Assembly: GCA_013205415.1 (NCBI GenBank) | Contig: JABMMY010000365.1 | Location: forward strand, 1-6,597 | From: Deltaproteobacteria bacterium | GTDB lineage: Bacteria; Bdellovibrionota; FAC87; UBA2466 | Direction of reading: 5' to 3' | DNA: 6,597 nt | Shown: one piece after another, positions 1-6,405 of the stretch | Numbering within the stretch: position 1 is the stretch's first letter | How the letters are laid out: each line of letters begins with the position of its first letter | The notes under the pieces: model-generated | What the model saw: the letters and a program-made list of their open reading frames with translations, nothing else | Databases searched by the model: none | Told to the model about the DNA's origin: nothing | Made by a program: the position numbers and the translations under genes

Positions 1-1
1 C

Positions 2-145
2 CCTATTGAACCTCTTCTGTGCCAGCTGATGGCAGGGGGAAAACTTCTTCAGGTAAAGGCCATTGAGATCATTCGCCACGTAAAAAGAAATCCGGTTGAG
101 GCGCCCAAATATATAAGAGATTTAGAAAATCAACTTCGAAATTAG
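2..145 (+). CDS. C-terminal fragment of an unidentified protein
   Basis: An open frame enters from the left edge and gives 47 residues before a TAG stop at 143-145. The fragment is mostly charged and looks helical, ending with residues such as VEAPKYIRDLENQLRN. It has no cysteine pairs, metal motif or membrane segment, and I do not recognise the family. The codons resemble those of the neighbouring genes and the other two plus frames are closed early, which supports real coding. The gene's start and most of its length lie outside the window. It is followed by a T-rich stretch that may end its transcript, and then by a convergent lipoprotein gene. Confidence 0.55.
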   Translation, partial: PIEPLLCQLMAGGKLLQVKAIEIIRHVKRNPVEAPKYIRDLENQLRN

Positions 146-152
146 GGGTTAT

Positions 153-183
153 GGGAATCGGACCAGATTTTTTGCTTTTTTTT
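153..183 (+). terminator. weak candidate terminator after the left-edge gene
   Basis: Two T-runs (168-173 and 176-183) lie just after the stop of the left-edge gene. A short stem can form ahead of them: AATC at 156-159 with GATT at 166-169 around a 6-base loop, extendable by G-T wobbles (GGG 153-155 with TTT 170-172). The U-tract is convincing but the stem is weak, so this is tentative. Confidence 0.22.
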
Positions 184-204
184 GATGGGCCATTAACTTC
201 TGTT

Positions 205-230
205 CCTTAAAACATAGAGAGCCTTTAAGG
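205..230. repeat. inverted repeat at the 3' end of the lipoprotein gene
   Basis: CCTTAAA at 205-211 pairs exactly with TTTAAGG at 224-230 around a 12-base loop. The right arm overlaps the lipoprotein stop codon (225-227). On neither strand is it followed directly by a T-run, so it is not a standard intrinsic terminator. It could still protect or define the 3' end of the lipoprotein mRNA. Confidence 0.4.
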
Positions 231-683
231 GGTCTGACTAGCTAAGGTTCTTACTGCGATTGCAGTTTCACAAGAGATAGACCCTTCCGTTTCTGAAATT
301 TTACAACTATAGAGAGATCGATTCACCCAAAGATGGGTTAGGTTTTTCCCTGCTGGAAACCAAAGATAACTTTTCTTTCCAGAGAGATATTTTGGAATCA
401 TAGTATCTTCGGCCGAGTCTATCTTGTCTGTACAATTAAAGTTAACCTCCGAATTAGAAAGTGAGATAAAGCGACAATAATCGGTAACATCGGTAAATGA
501 GATAGCCACCTGATCTCCAGAAATCAAAAAAATATTGTTCAAAAAATAGGGGCGCAGTCCACCGCTAACGGACACACCCATAGCCTTAAGTACAGAGGAT
601 TCTTTAGGAGAATTGGTAGTGCTTTTTAGGGAGCAACCGACGCCAAACAAACTAAGCAGGATAAAAAAGCATCGCGACTTCAA
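225..683 (-). CDS. small predicted lipoprotein, TTG start
   Basis: This encodes a predicted lipoprotein of 152 residues with no recognised family. The open frame continues up to an ATG at 840-842, but none of the upstream ATGs (842, 812, 767, 701) has a ribosome binding site. The TTG at 681-683 has AAGGAG seven bases ahead. From this start the protein begins MKSRCFFILLSLFGVGC, a compact lipoprotein signal with a short charged n-region, a hydrophobic core and a lipobox-like end at Cys17; Gly rather than Leu at -3 makes the box imperfect. After lipidation the protein would sit in the envelope. The mature part has four cysteines in two pairs with similar surroundings (YCRFIS...C at residues 70-84 and YSCKIS...C at 126-138). 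These could be two disulfide-closed beta hairpins. It is transcribed away from rocD. The gene is likely real; its function is unknown. Confidence 0.72.
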   Translation of the reverse strand: MKSRCFFILLSLFGVGCSLKSTTNSPKESSVLKAMGVSVSGGLRPYFLNNIFLISGDQVAISFTDVTDYCRFISLSNSEVNFNCTDKIDSAEDTMIPKYLSGKKSYLWFPAGKNLTHLWVNRSLYSCKISETEGSISCETAIAVRTLASQTP

Positions 684-690
684 GGCTCCA

Positions 691-696
691 CTCCTT
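691..696 (-). promoter_or_regulatory. ribosome binding site that decides the lipoprotein start
   Basis: On the minus strand this reads AAGGAG, placed 7 bases ahead of the TTG at 681-683. It is the only good Shine-Dalgarno match in front of any candidate start of this frame, and it puts the start exactly at the beginning of a lipoprotein signal. Confidence 0.65.
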
Positions 697-827
697 GCCA
701 TGGCTGGCGATAAAACGGTAATCACACCCTTAGGAATTAGATTAGCCACTCCTAGCAAAGATATCATAAAATCGAACTTCAAATACCCTCTCAATAATGT
801 CGTTTTCCACATAATTGATCGTTTGTT

Positions 828-855
828 TTTACGAGCTTTCATAAGCGTGTATACT
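828..855 (+). promoter_or_regulatory. candidate promoter of rocD
   Basis: A good -10 box, TATACT at 850-855 (5 of 6 to the sigma-70 consensus), lies 16 bases after a fair -35 box, TTTACG at 828-833 (4 of 6). Transcription would start near 862 and leave a leader of about 24 bases carrying the AAGGTGA ribosome binding site at 873-879. I see no clear arginine-repressor box in the 202 bases between the lipoprotein start and rocD. Confidence 0.4.
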
Positions 856-885
856 TGTTAAATATTTTATCGAAGGTGACTAAAC

Positions 886-2100
886 ATGAAACACTCTCAG
901 GATTATATTGAACTAGAAAATAGGGTTGGGGCCCTTAATTATCATCCCCTGCCTGTCGTCCTAAGCCGAGGTGAAGGGGCATTTCTTTGGGACCTAGAGG
1001 GGAATAAATATCTCGATTTTCTTTCCGCCTATTCTGCCGTTAATCAAGGGCACTGCCATCCGAAAATAATTCAGGCCCTCATCGAACAGGCAAAGCGATT
1101 AACGCTCACCTCTCGAGCCTTTCACAACGACCAATTAGGTCCCTATGAAAAATTTGTCACCGATTACTTTGGTTATGATCGTCTACTGCCAATGAATACA
1201 GGAGTTGAGGCTGGCGAGACTGCGATTAAACTTTGCCGTAAATGGGGTTACCAAAAAAAACGGATCGCTGAGAACAAAGCAAAAATTATCTTTGCCAGCG
1301 GAAATTTTTGGGGACGGACTATCGCTGCAGTTTCCTCATCTACCGATCCCCTAACCTACAAAGAGTTTGGTCCCTTCACTCCAGGATTTGAGATCATTCC
1401 TTACAATGATCTAGTGGCCTTAGAGAAGGCATGCCACGATCCTTCGGTGGCGGGCTTTATGGTGGAACCTATTCAGGGAGAGGCTGGCGTTATTATTCCA
1501 GACACCGGTTTTTTAAAAGGGGTTAGAGATATTTGTTCACGCCATCGAGTCCTTTTTATTGCCGATGAGATTCAAACGGGACTAGGCCGAACAGGAAAAT
1601 TACTGGCCTGTGATCACGAACAGGTAAAACCTGATCTTCTGATTCTTGGAAAGGCATTGTCTGGCGGTGTCCTGCCTGTTTCTGCAGTTCTGGGCAGTCA
1701 TGAAGTTATGCTTTGTTTAAAACCTGGAGAACATGGTTCTACCTTTGGTGGAAATCCGCTTGCCTGTGCCGTTGCTAAAATCGCACTTGAGGTTTTAAGA
1801 GATGAACAACTGGCAGAAAAGGCGGAGGTGCTTGGTTTATTATTCAGAGACACTCTACTTCCCTTGACTCAATTATCCTGGGTTAAGGAGATTCGTGGAA
1901 AAGGATTACTCAATGCCGTGGAGATCGATCCTAGTTACAAACACACCGCTCTGGAAATTTGTTTATCCTTAGCAAAAAAAGGATTACTGGCAAAACCGAC
2001 TCACGGACATATCATTCGCTTTGCCCCACCCCTGGTGATTGCTAAGGCAGATCTTCTTTGGGGCTGTGATCAGATTATGACCACTTTTAACGAACATTAA
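886..2100 (+). CDS. rocD: ornithine--oxo-acid aminotransferase (ornithine aminotransferase)
   Basis: This PLP enzyme moves the delta-amino group of ornithine to 2-oxoglutarate, giving glutamate-5-semialdehyde and glutamate in the cytoplasm. That links arginine and ornithine breakdown to proline and glutamate. The 404 residues match the family's usual length. From memory of human ornithine aminotransferase, the active-site residues keep a constant offset of 36: Tyr19 (Y55), Tyr49 (Y85), Phe141 (F177), Arg144 (R180), Glu199 (E235), Asp227 (D263) and the Schiff-base Lys256 (K292). Long diagnostic stretches are kept: NTGVEAGETAIKL (104-116), GNFWGRT, VEPIQGEAG, FIADEIQTGLGRTG, LGKALSGG, GEHGSTFGGNPL and KPTHGHIIRFAPPLVI. 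Tyr19, Tyr49 and Arg144 argue for ornithine rather than acetylornithine or GABA as substrate. The start is firm: AAGGTGA six bases before the ATG. No arginase, rocA or proline gene lies nearby, so the gene stands alone. Its stop overlaps that of the convergent membrane-protein gene. Confidence 0.96.
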   Translation: MKHSQDYIELENRVGALNYHPLPVVLSRGEGAFLWDLEGNKYLDFLSAYSAVNQGHCHPKIIQALIEQAKRLTLTSRAFHNDQLGPYEKFVTDYFGYDRLLPMNTGVEAGETAIKLCRKWGYQKKRIAENKAKIIFASGNFWGRTIAAVSSSTDPLTYKEFGPFTPGFEIIPYNDLVALEKACHDPSVAGFMVEPIQGEAGVIIPDTGFLKGVRDICSRHRVLFIADEIQTGLGRTGKLLACDHEQVKPDLLILGKALSGGVLPVSAVLGSHEVMLCLKPGEHGSTFGGNPLACAVAKIALEVLRDEQLAEKAEVLGLLFRDTLLPLTQLSWVKEIRGKGLLNAVEIDPSYKHTALEICLSLAKKGLLAKPTHGHIIRFAPPLVIAKADLLWGCDQIMTTFNEH

Positions 2101-2570
2101 AAGGAAACGGAGGAGGTAGAGCGAATCTCCTCATGATGAATTAATCCCCCTCGATGAGCGGTCACAAGAACTGTACCTAGAGCTAATAGCGCCAGTACCC
2201 CTACAGTCAACCACACAGGCGTTATCATTTTTTTACCCTTCGCTAAGAACCACAGTATCCCTCCACTTACTGCAGCCAAGAGGGTCACGGCTAGGGCCGC
2301 TAGTTCTGCGGCCTCTTCATGATAATGAATATATAATTGGGTGTCTGGCATTACCTTATCTCCAAGCACATTAAGAAATCCCTGTTCTGCCCTCTCTCCC
2401 GTAAAATAGGCGCCCAAGATAACAATCCCCGACAATAAAAATAGTCCCAGCCCCATTTTGGTAAGGGCCTCTTTTTTTAGTAAAACTCCAAATAAGAATA
2501 ATCCCGTTCCTACAGGGACTAAAACAATAGGAAAATGATTTAACGTAATATGCAAAAGGGGATAGTTCAT
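2097..2570 (-). CDS. four-helix integral membrane protein, DUF2231-like
   Basis: A 157-residue inner-membrane protein with four predicted helices (about residues 10-30, 38-56, 88-108 and 116-137). It carries a pattern I associate with the DUF2231-like group of small membrane proteins: LH..LNHFPI at the start (His7, His12), TGERAE after helix 2 (57-62), HEEAAEL before helix 3 (84-90), and AHRGGLIHHEEIR after helix 4 (138-150). The histidines His7, His12, His82, His84, His139, His145 and His146 gather near the membrane edges, so metal or heme binding is possible. That is inference; the biochemical role of these proteins is not known to me. The ATG is preceded by GGAG with a 5-base gap (2577-2580 on the plus strand). 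The gene converges on rocD and overlaps it by three bases at the stops. It is not in an operon here. Confidence 0.85.
   Translation of the reverse strand: MNYPLLHITLNHFPIVLVPVGTGLFLFGVLLKKEALTKMGLGLFLLSGIVILGAYFTGERAEQGFLNVLGDKVMPDTQLYIHYHEEAAELAALAVTLLAAVSGGILWFLAKGKKMITPVWLTVGVLALLALGTVLVTAHRGGLIHHEEIRSTSSVSF
2110..2132. terminator. hairpin between the convergent gene ends, possible weak terminator
   Basis: GAGGAG at 2110-2115 pairs exactly with CTCCTC at 2127-2132 around an 11-base loop, 9 bases after the rocD stop and inside the last codons of the membrane-protein gene. Read on the minus strand it is followed by a T-rich stretch (CGTTTCCTTTT), a poor but usable U-tract. Read on the plus strand there is no T-run. 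It could serve as a shared 3' structure because the two genes leave no intergenic space. Confidence 0.28.
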
Positions 2571-2602
2571 GGGCGCTCCGTATTTTTTTCTGATCTGCTA
2601 TT

Positions 2603-2631
2603 AGAGTAATGATTTCCTTCGAGGCTTTCAA
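2603..2631 (-). promoter_or_regulatory. candidate promoter of the DUF2231-like gene
   Basis: On the minus strand, TTGAAA (2626-2631; 5 of 6 to the -35 consensus) is followed after 17 bases by TACTCT (2603-2608; 3 of 6). A better -10 match, TCTAAT (2600-2605), sits at a less favourable 20-base spacing. Either would give a leader of roughly 25 bases before the GGAG ribosome binding site. Confidence 0.33.
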
Positions 2632-2654
2632 ATAATGTTTTTTTTAATAATCCA

Positions 2655-2737
2655 CACTAAGGGCCTCCGGCGAACTTGGTCTTGGCTTTGCAATCACTAA
2701 GGGATAGACCTGCTAGTAGGTTGCTGATGACACTAAG
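2655..2737 (+). repeat. three direct copies of CACTAAG ahead of the peptidase gene
   Basis: CACTAAG occurs at 2655-2661, 2695-2701 and 2731-2737. The first two extend to CACTAAGGG. The starts are 40 and 36 bases apart, and the third copy runs into the weak ribosome binding site (AAGTGA, 2735-2740) of the peptidase. They could be regulator sites, or chance in a short region. I found no convincing -35/-10 pair for the peptidase here. Confidence 0.35.
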
Positions 2738-2749
2738 TGAACGTCTAAT

Positions 2750-4480
2750 ATGAAAACAATTTTAGCTCTTTTTTGTCTTCTTTTTTTATCAAAAGAGACC
2801 TTCGCCTGTAGAAAACTTCTGCAGAGCCTAGGACGCGTAGAGGTTTTAAGTCACCTGGTTCAACACAATAAACCTTGGACCACCCTAGAGGCCAATTCTG
2901 AACAACGCCAACCCTACTACATTGGAGCCCCACCGAGGGAATTTGTCTTAGAAGGAAAACTTGCCGACCAACCCAATCTGCCATGGGAGGCTAAACAGCG
3001 GGTTGAGGAGCAGAGCAATCTACTTTTAAAACAATTAGGTCTTTCAGAGGCTCAATTTGAAATTTGGCCCTATTTAAATGACCAAGGAGATCCCAATTGG
3101 GTTTTTGCGCGCTACAGAAAAACCGAATCCTCTCCCTGGAGCTGGTTGGACTCCTCCGACTGGAAACAAAGATCCAATAAAAAGGTAATGCCCCCTGAAT
3201 TGCCTATAGTAATGAATCCTCATATTGCAGCCGATGCGCATTCTCTTTTTAGCGATTTTTTAAATTTTAACAGTCTCTATCAAAAACCGCTTTATCAAGA
3301 GGCTGTTTGGACCTCACAAAGAGGAAAAGATTTCCTTGCAGGGTGGATTTCATCCTCGCAAAAAGAGAATTTAAAGGCACATATTGCTGAAGATTCTAGC
3401 CTTCGTGCTAGAATCCTTCCTCAACCTGCTCGATTTAATGCCGAGCCGATTACCTTCATAGTGGGCGCCACTAAAGACAATAAACTTCACTGGGGAGAAC
3501 AAAAAATAAACTGGCAAAAAGAAAAATTCTCTTTTTCCAAAACACCGATAGAGATTAAACAACCCTTGTTTTCACCCGACTTTTTAAGCAAATTCAAAAA
3601 GGATGTGCGAATTTTATCAGGGGAGGAGGAGGCCTTCTTTCCGATCAGTAAAAAAAGAATAATATTTTCCAAAAAAAGCTCGGCTCAACCCGACAATCAC
3701 CTAGCTGATATCGTCGATTACTTAACAGAAAGATATCAGGTCTTAGGCCTCGAAATACGAAAGCAACCCTTTGTTTGGCGAGGCATTCCTCAATCAAATC
3801 TTATTGCCATTATTCCTGGGAAGGACAGAACCCTCCCACCACTACTCTTTGCCGATCACTTCGACACCGCTATTTCGGAGGACCACTTCACGAAAACTGG
3901 AGAGAGAATTAGTAATCCTGGCGCCGATGACAATGGCACTGCAACGGCCAGCCTATTAAGGGCTGCTGAAGAATTGCGAAATGAAAAGCCACAGCGAGAT
4001 ATTTGGCTTCTCCATTTAACAGGAGAGGAATATCCCGCAGACGATCTAGGGATTCGTCATTTCATGAAGGAAATTTTAAAGGAAAAAAAAGATATTGCTG
4101 GAATGGTTCTTATTGATATGATCGGAATCAGAGATCCTAAAGATCCCGTTTTCCAGATAAATAGTGGCGGTACGACCCAGTCTTTAGCCCTTTCTAAAAT
4201 TGCTATGCAGGCGGCTAAAAATAGTCCAAGCCCTTTTCTTCCTGCCTTTAGAGGTCGGTTTGACGACGAGAGCTACCTCTACAATACCGATGGATATATT
4301 TTAGATAGTTTAGGATTTCCAGTCGTTTTTTTTAATGAACATTTAAACCGACATACGATGGGAACCCACAATCAGCACTATCACCAAACGACCGATCTAT
4401 CTAAAAACATAGACTTCGATTATGCGACTCACATTTCAAAAATTGCTATTACCACTTTGTGGAATGGGGCTTTGAAGTAA
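2750..4480 (+). CDS. exported M28-family zinc metallopeptidase (aminopeptidase-like)
   Basis: This encodes a 576-residue exported peptidase. Residues 1-19 are a Sec signal (MKTILALFCLLFLSKETFA), likely cut by signal peptidase I before Cys20; TFAC is a poor lipobox. The C-terminal part, about 315-576, has the metal-binding set of peptidase family M28, a di-zinc aminopeptidase fold. It shows H370-F-D372-T, the bridging Asp in NPGADDNGT (D393/D394), the catalytic and ligand pair TGE426-E427, D456 in LIDMIG, and the last ligand H545 in HYHQTTD. All ligands are present, so it should be active. M28 enzymes usually release N-terminal residues from peptides; substrate preference cannot be read from sequence. 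Residues 20-315 form a long region I cannot assign, much larger than a usual M28 propeptide. The frame is closed just upstream (stop at 2738-2740), so the ATG at 2750 is well placed although its ribosome binding site is weak. It converges on the next gene with a 7-base gap. Confidence 0.88.
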   Translation: MKTILALFCLLFLSKETFACRKLLQSLGRVEVLSHLVQHNKPWTTLEANSEQRQPYYIGAPPREFVLEGKLADQPNLPWEAKQRVEEQSNLLLKQLGLSEAQFEIWPYLNDQGDPNWVFARYRKTESSPWSWLDSSDWKQRSNKKVMPPELPIVMNPHIAADAHSLFSDFLNFNSLYQKPLYQEAVWTSQRGKDFLAGWISSSQKENLKAHIAEDSSLRARILPQPARFNAEPITFIVGATKDNKLHWGEQKINWQKEKFSFSKTPIEIKQPLFSPDFLSKFKKDVRILSGEEEAFFPISKKRIIFSKKSSAQPDNHLADIVDYLTERYQVLGLEIRKQPFVWRGIPQSNLIAIIPGKDRTLPPLLFADHFDTAISEDHFTKTGERISNPGADDNGTATASLLRAAEELRNEKPQRDIWLLHLTGEEYPADDLGIRHFMKEILKEKKDIAGMVLIDMIGIRDPKDPVFQINSGGTTQSLALSKIAMQAAKNSPSPFLPAFRGRFDDESYLYNTDGYILDSLGFPVVFFNEHLNRHTMGTHNQHYHQTTDLSKNIDFDYATHISKIAITTLWNGALK

Positions 4481-4487
4481 CTTCGGC

Positions 4488-5285
4488 TCAATGCTTTAAA
4501 GAATGATTTGCTTTTCTGTTTTTCAAATAATCTGACAGCACATTTTTCAGTCGAGAGCTGGGTGCGACCTCTGGAATTAAAAAGGGATCGGTTAACGGCA
4601 TACTGGCAATCTCCTTTACCTGGGTGACGACACCTCCACCTTGATCAGCTATCTCACCTGAAATATCGGTAGTGGTAGTGGCTGCTAAGCTAGACCCTGC
4701 CCCGGCTATAGCTAGAGGGGCCGCGAGGGCTAGGGGCATTTCAGGACTTGAATAGGGGGTCTCCTCGATCGCTAGAATGGGGTTCTGCTTTTGTAGGGGT
4801 TCATATTTATTTTCTAAAAATGCCGTTTGAACCTTATTAAAAGCACGACTTAACACCGTAAATACCGCGTCAGCCTTTAGGGGATTACGGTTATCCAATA
4901 GCTCGCTCGCAGATATCAAAGATTTAGGATAATCGGAATCAAATAGAAACACCCCTACGCTTTGAGGTGACAAAACCACAAAAGCAAAAAGATCGCTTTT
5001 TAACTCCTTGTGTACCGCCAAGATATCCTCAGCTCGACGACTAGGAAGGAATCCTTCTAAATTAGAAACCGAAAATAGTTTCGTACTGGTAAACTGCTGG
5101 TTCAACCATTCCTGTAATTGAGAACTGGTGGGATCTAAAACTGCATTATTTGCCACCACGGTCGAGATTACCTTTAGATCTCTTTTTTCTGTTTTAAATG
5201 TGATGGCCCTACTAGCAGATTGGAAAAAAAATAAACTTAATCCTACGATCCCTAATACCGTTTGATTATATTTAGGGTTGCTCAT
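4488..5285 (-). CDS. exported protein of unknown function, second gene of a pair
   Basis: A 265-residue protein with an N-terminal Sec signal (about residues 8-27, cleavage likely after SASRA). Residues 35-160 look like a compact alpha/beta domain. A helix with QLQEWLNQQF leads to the strand TKLFSVSN, then a helix EDILAVHKEL leads to the strand SDLFAFVVLSPQSVGVFLFD. This layout recalls periplasmic domains of CsgG/LpoB/FlgT-like proteins, but the match is by pattern only and weak. Residues 182-206 are an Ala/Ser/Thr-rich segment, either a linker or a membrane-associated stretch, followed by a polar tail. The ATG has a purine-rich, weak ribosome binding site (AAAGAGA). It lies 41 bases behind the barrel-protein gene on the same strand with no terminator between, so the two are probably co-transcribed and may work together in the envelope. 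I do not recognise the family. Confidence 0.75.
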   Translation of the reverse strand: MSNPKYNQTVLGIVGLSLFFFQSASRAITFKTEKRDLKVISTVVANNAVLDPTSSQLQEWLNQQFTSTKLFSVSNLEGFLPSRRAEDILAVHKELKSDLFAFVVLSPQSVGVFLFDSDYPKSLISASELLDNRNPLKADAVFTVLSRAFNKVQTAFLENKYEPLQKQNPILAIEETPYSSPEMPLALAAPLAIAGAGSSLAATTTTDISGEIADQGGGVVTQVKEIASMPLTDPFLIPEVAPSSRLKNVLSDYLKNRKANHSLKH

Positions 5286-5315
5286 TTTTTCTCTTTGTCG
5301 CAGAACTCATTTTTT
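5272..5315 (-). repeat. duplicated start region with a 12-codon overlapping reading frame
   Basis: The 10-base sequence AAAAAATGAG occurs twice on the minus strand, at 5306-5315 and 5281-5290, 25 bases apart. The second copy holds the start codon of the exported protein gene. The first copy opens a short frame of 12 codons (MSSATKRKNEQP, stop at 5272-5274) that runs across that start in another frame. It has no ribosome binding site, so translation is doubtful. The pattern could be a small tandem duplication or an upstream frame affecting expression. Confidence 0.3.
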
Positions 5316-5326
5316 ACAACTGTGTT

Positions 5327-6373
5327 TTAAAAATTAACTCGCAAATTTAATCCCACTCCTGCAGAGAGACCCGCAGCAACTACGCTACCGTCATAAAATC
5401 CCCCCGCTAAGGTATAACTAGGATGGTAAGATACCGTCCCATAGGGACTCATAGAAATATAACTTCCCAAGGGAAAATCGATCCCGCCAATACCGCTTAC
5501 GATACCTGCACTCCCCTTACTTTCTTGACCCAACAACCTAAGTTTAACCCTATTAATTCCCGCCATCGCTCCACCATAAAATCCAAAAGGAATTTTAATC
5601 AACATTCCCGCTCCGCCGCTCATCGAGGAGGTGGCTAATCCCGAACTATAGGTTTTATCCCCATATCCCCCACTCACAATAAAAGTAATAGCGCCTAAAT
5701 ACCCCTGCACTAGATGAAGTCCTAAAACAGCGCCATAACCTGTGACGGCATCCGATTCGGTCACACCTTTTGCTACGGGAACTCCAACCGAAAGTGTAGG
5801 ACCTATAAAACCGGTCTTATTATAGCGAGAATCTTTTTTCTCCTCATCTCTCATTATACTATCCTGAGACACGGAGGTCACTTGACGATCGGGCTTAGAT
5901 ACCTCCTCTGCAGTATCAAGATAAATATCATCGGATAATTTTTGAGCCGCTACCTTTACCGAGGGTGTGATCACTGGATAGGCCGCAAATACGGAGGGTA
6001 AGGTGGCCAATTTTACCATTCGACCCACCTTTAGATCTTGGGTTTGCTTACAAAAAGTAAGATCGGCAATCACCACCGTATGTTCGGTAAACTCAGCTAG
6101 ATTAGGATTTGTTTTCGGTGTCTCAGAAACCTGTAGAGTGCAAACTCTGGATTGAAGAATGCTTTTAGCATTACTGGGAATCACAAATAAATAGTCACCC
6201 GTTTCAATTTGTGTTCCTTTTTTAAATTCAATACCGGCCGCCTTTTCTACGATATCCAATTCCGCAATTTTTCCTAGGGTGTCACCCTCTGCAATTGCCA
6301 TTAACGATCGACCTAAAAGGTAACAACACAACGCCCCTAGTTTAAATACTGCACCGTAACTATCTATTTTCAC
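5327..6373 (-). CDS. outer-membrane protein: periplasmic domain plus predicted 8-strand beta-barrel, GTG start
   Basis: A 348-residue exported protein. The start is GTG (6371-6373); GGGGT lies 5-6 bases ahead and the next in-frame ATG (residue 25) falls inside the signal sequence. Residues 1-28 are a Sec signal ending near MAIA. Residues 30-125 form a beta-rich domain with GDTLGKIAEL, an expected Cys78-Cys108 disulfide and a closing LKVGRMVKLA. Its strand order recalls SAF- or FlgT-C-like small barrels, but only loosely. Residues 140-185 are a polar linker. Residues 186-348 consist of about eight Gly-rich amphipathic strands, for example FIGPTLSVGVPV, YGAVLGLHL, AITFIVSGGYG, GAGMLIKIPF and YISMSPYGTVSYHP. 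They end in GLNLRVNF, a C-terminal Phe typical of barrels inserted by the Bam machinery. It leads the likely operon with the exported protein gene. Function is unknown; an anchor or adaptor at the outer membrane fits the architecture. Confidence 0.82.
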   Translation of the reverse strand: MKIDSYGAVFKLGALCCYLLGRSLMAIAEGDTLGKIAELDIVEKAAGIEFKKGTQIETGDYLFVIPSNAKSILQSRVCTLQVSETPKTNPNLAEFTEHTVVIADLTFCKQTQDLKVGRMVKLATLPSVFAAYPVITPSVKVAAQKLSDDIYLDTAEEVSKPDRQVTSVSQDSIMRDEEKKDSRYNKTGFIGPTLSVGVPVAKGVTESDAVTGYGAVLGLHLVQGYLGAITFIVSGGYGDKTYSSGLATSSMSGGAGMLIKIPFGFYGGAMAGINRVKLRLLGQESKGSAGIVSGIGGIDFPLGSYISMSPYGTVSYHPSYTLAGGFYDGSVVAAGLSAGVGLNLRVNF

Positions 6374-6405
6374 TAACTACCCCATTTCCTCTTTTTAGCA
6401 TCCTA

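Noticed and set aside
613..861. Plus-strand open frame of 82 codons opposite the lipoprotein gene
   Set aside because: It lies antisense to the lipoprotein and its upstream region, has no ribosome binding site, and its product is basic and unstructured with no recognisable feature. It also overlaps the rocD promoter.
684..885. Arginine-repressor or riboswitch-like control of rocD
   Set aside because: I looked for paired AT-rich operator boxes and for conserved riboswitch cores in the 202-base gap and the short leader, and found none.
2371..2631. Minus-strand open frame of 86 codons overlapping the start of the DUF2231-like gene
   Set aside because: It is out of frame with a gene that has clear membrane helices, motifs and a ribosome binding site. 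Its product shows no such pattern.
2745..2984. Minus-strand open frame of 79 codons opposite the peptidase start
   Set aside because: It is antisense to the signal peptide and N-terminal region of the M28 peptidase and has no independent support.
3371..3959. Three short frames (minus 3371-3562, minus 3487-3672, plus 3771-3959) within the peptidase gene
   Set aside because: All lie wholly inside the M28 peptidase coding region in other frames, and their products look like translations of noncoding frames.
4470..4530. Possible bidirectional terminator between the peptidase and the exported protein gene
   Set aside because: The gap is 7 bases. GAAGTAACTTC is symmetric but leaves no workable loop, and CTTTAAAG is only a short palindrome. 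The T-rich stretch beyond has no stem before it.
5423..5638. Plus-strand open frame of 71 codons opposite the barrel domain
   Set aside because: It is antisense to Gly-rich barrel strands, whose codons tend to leave the opposite strand open. The product is Arg/Thr/His-rich with no pattern.
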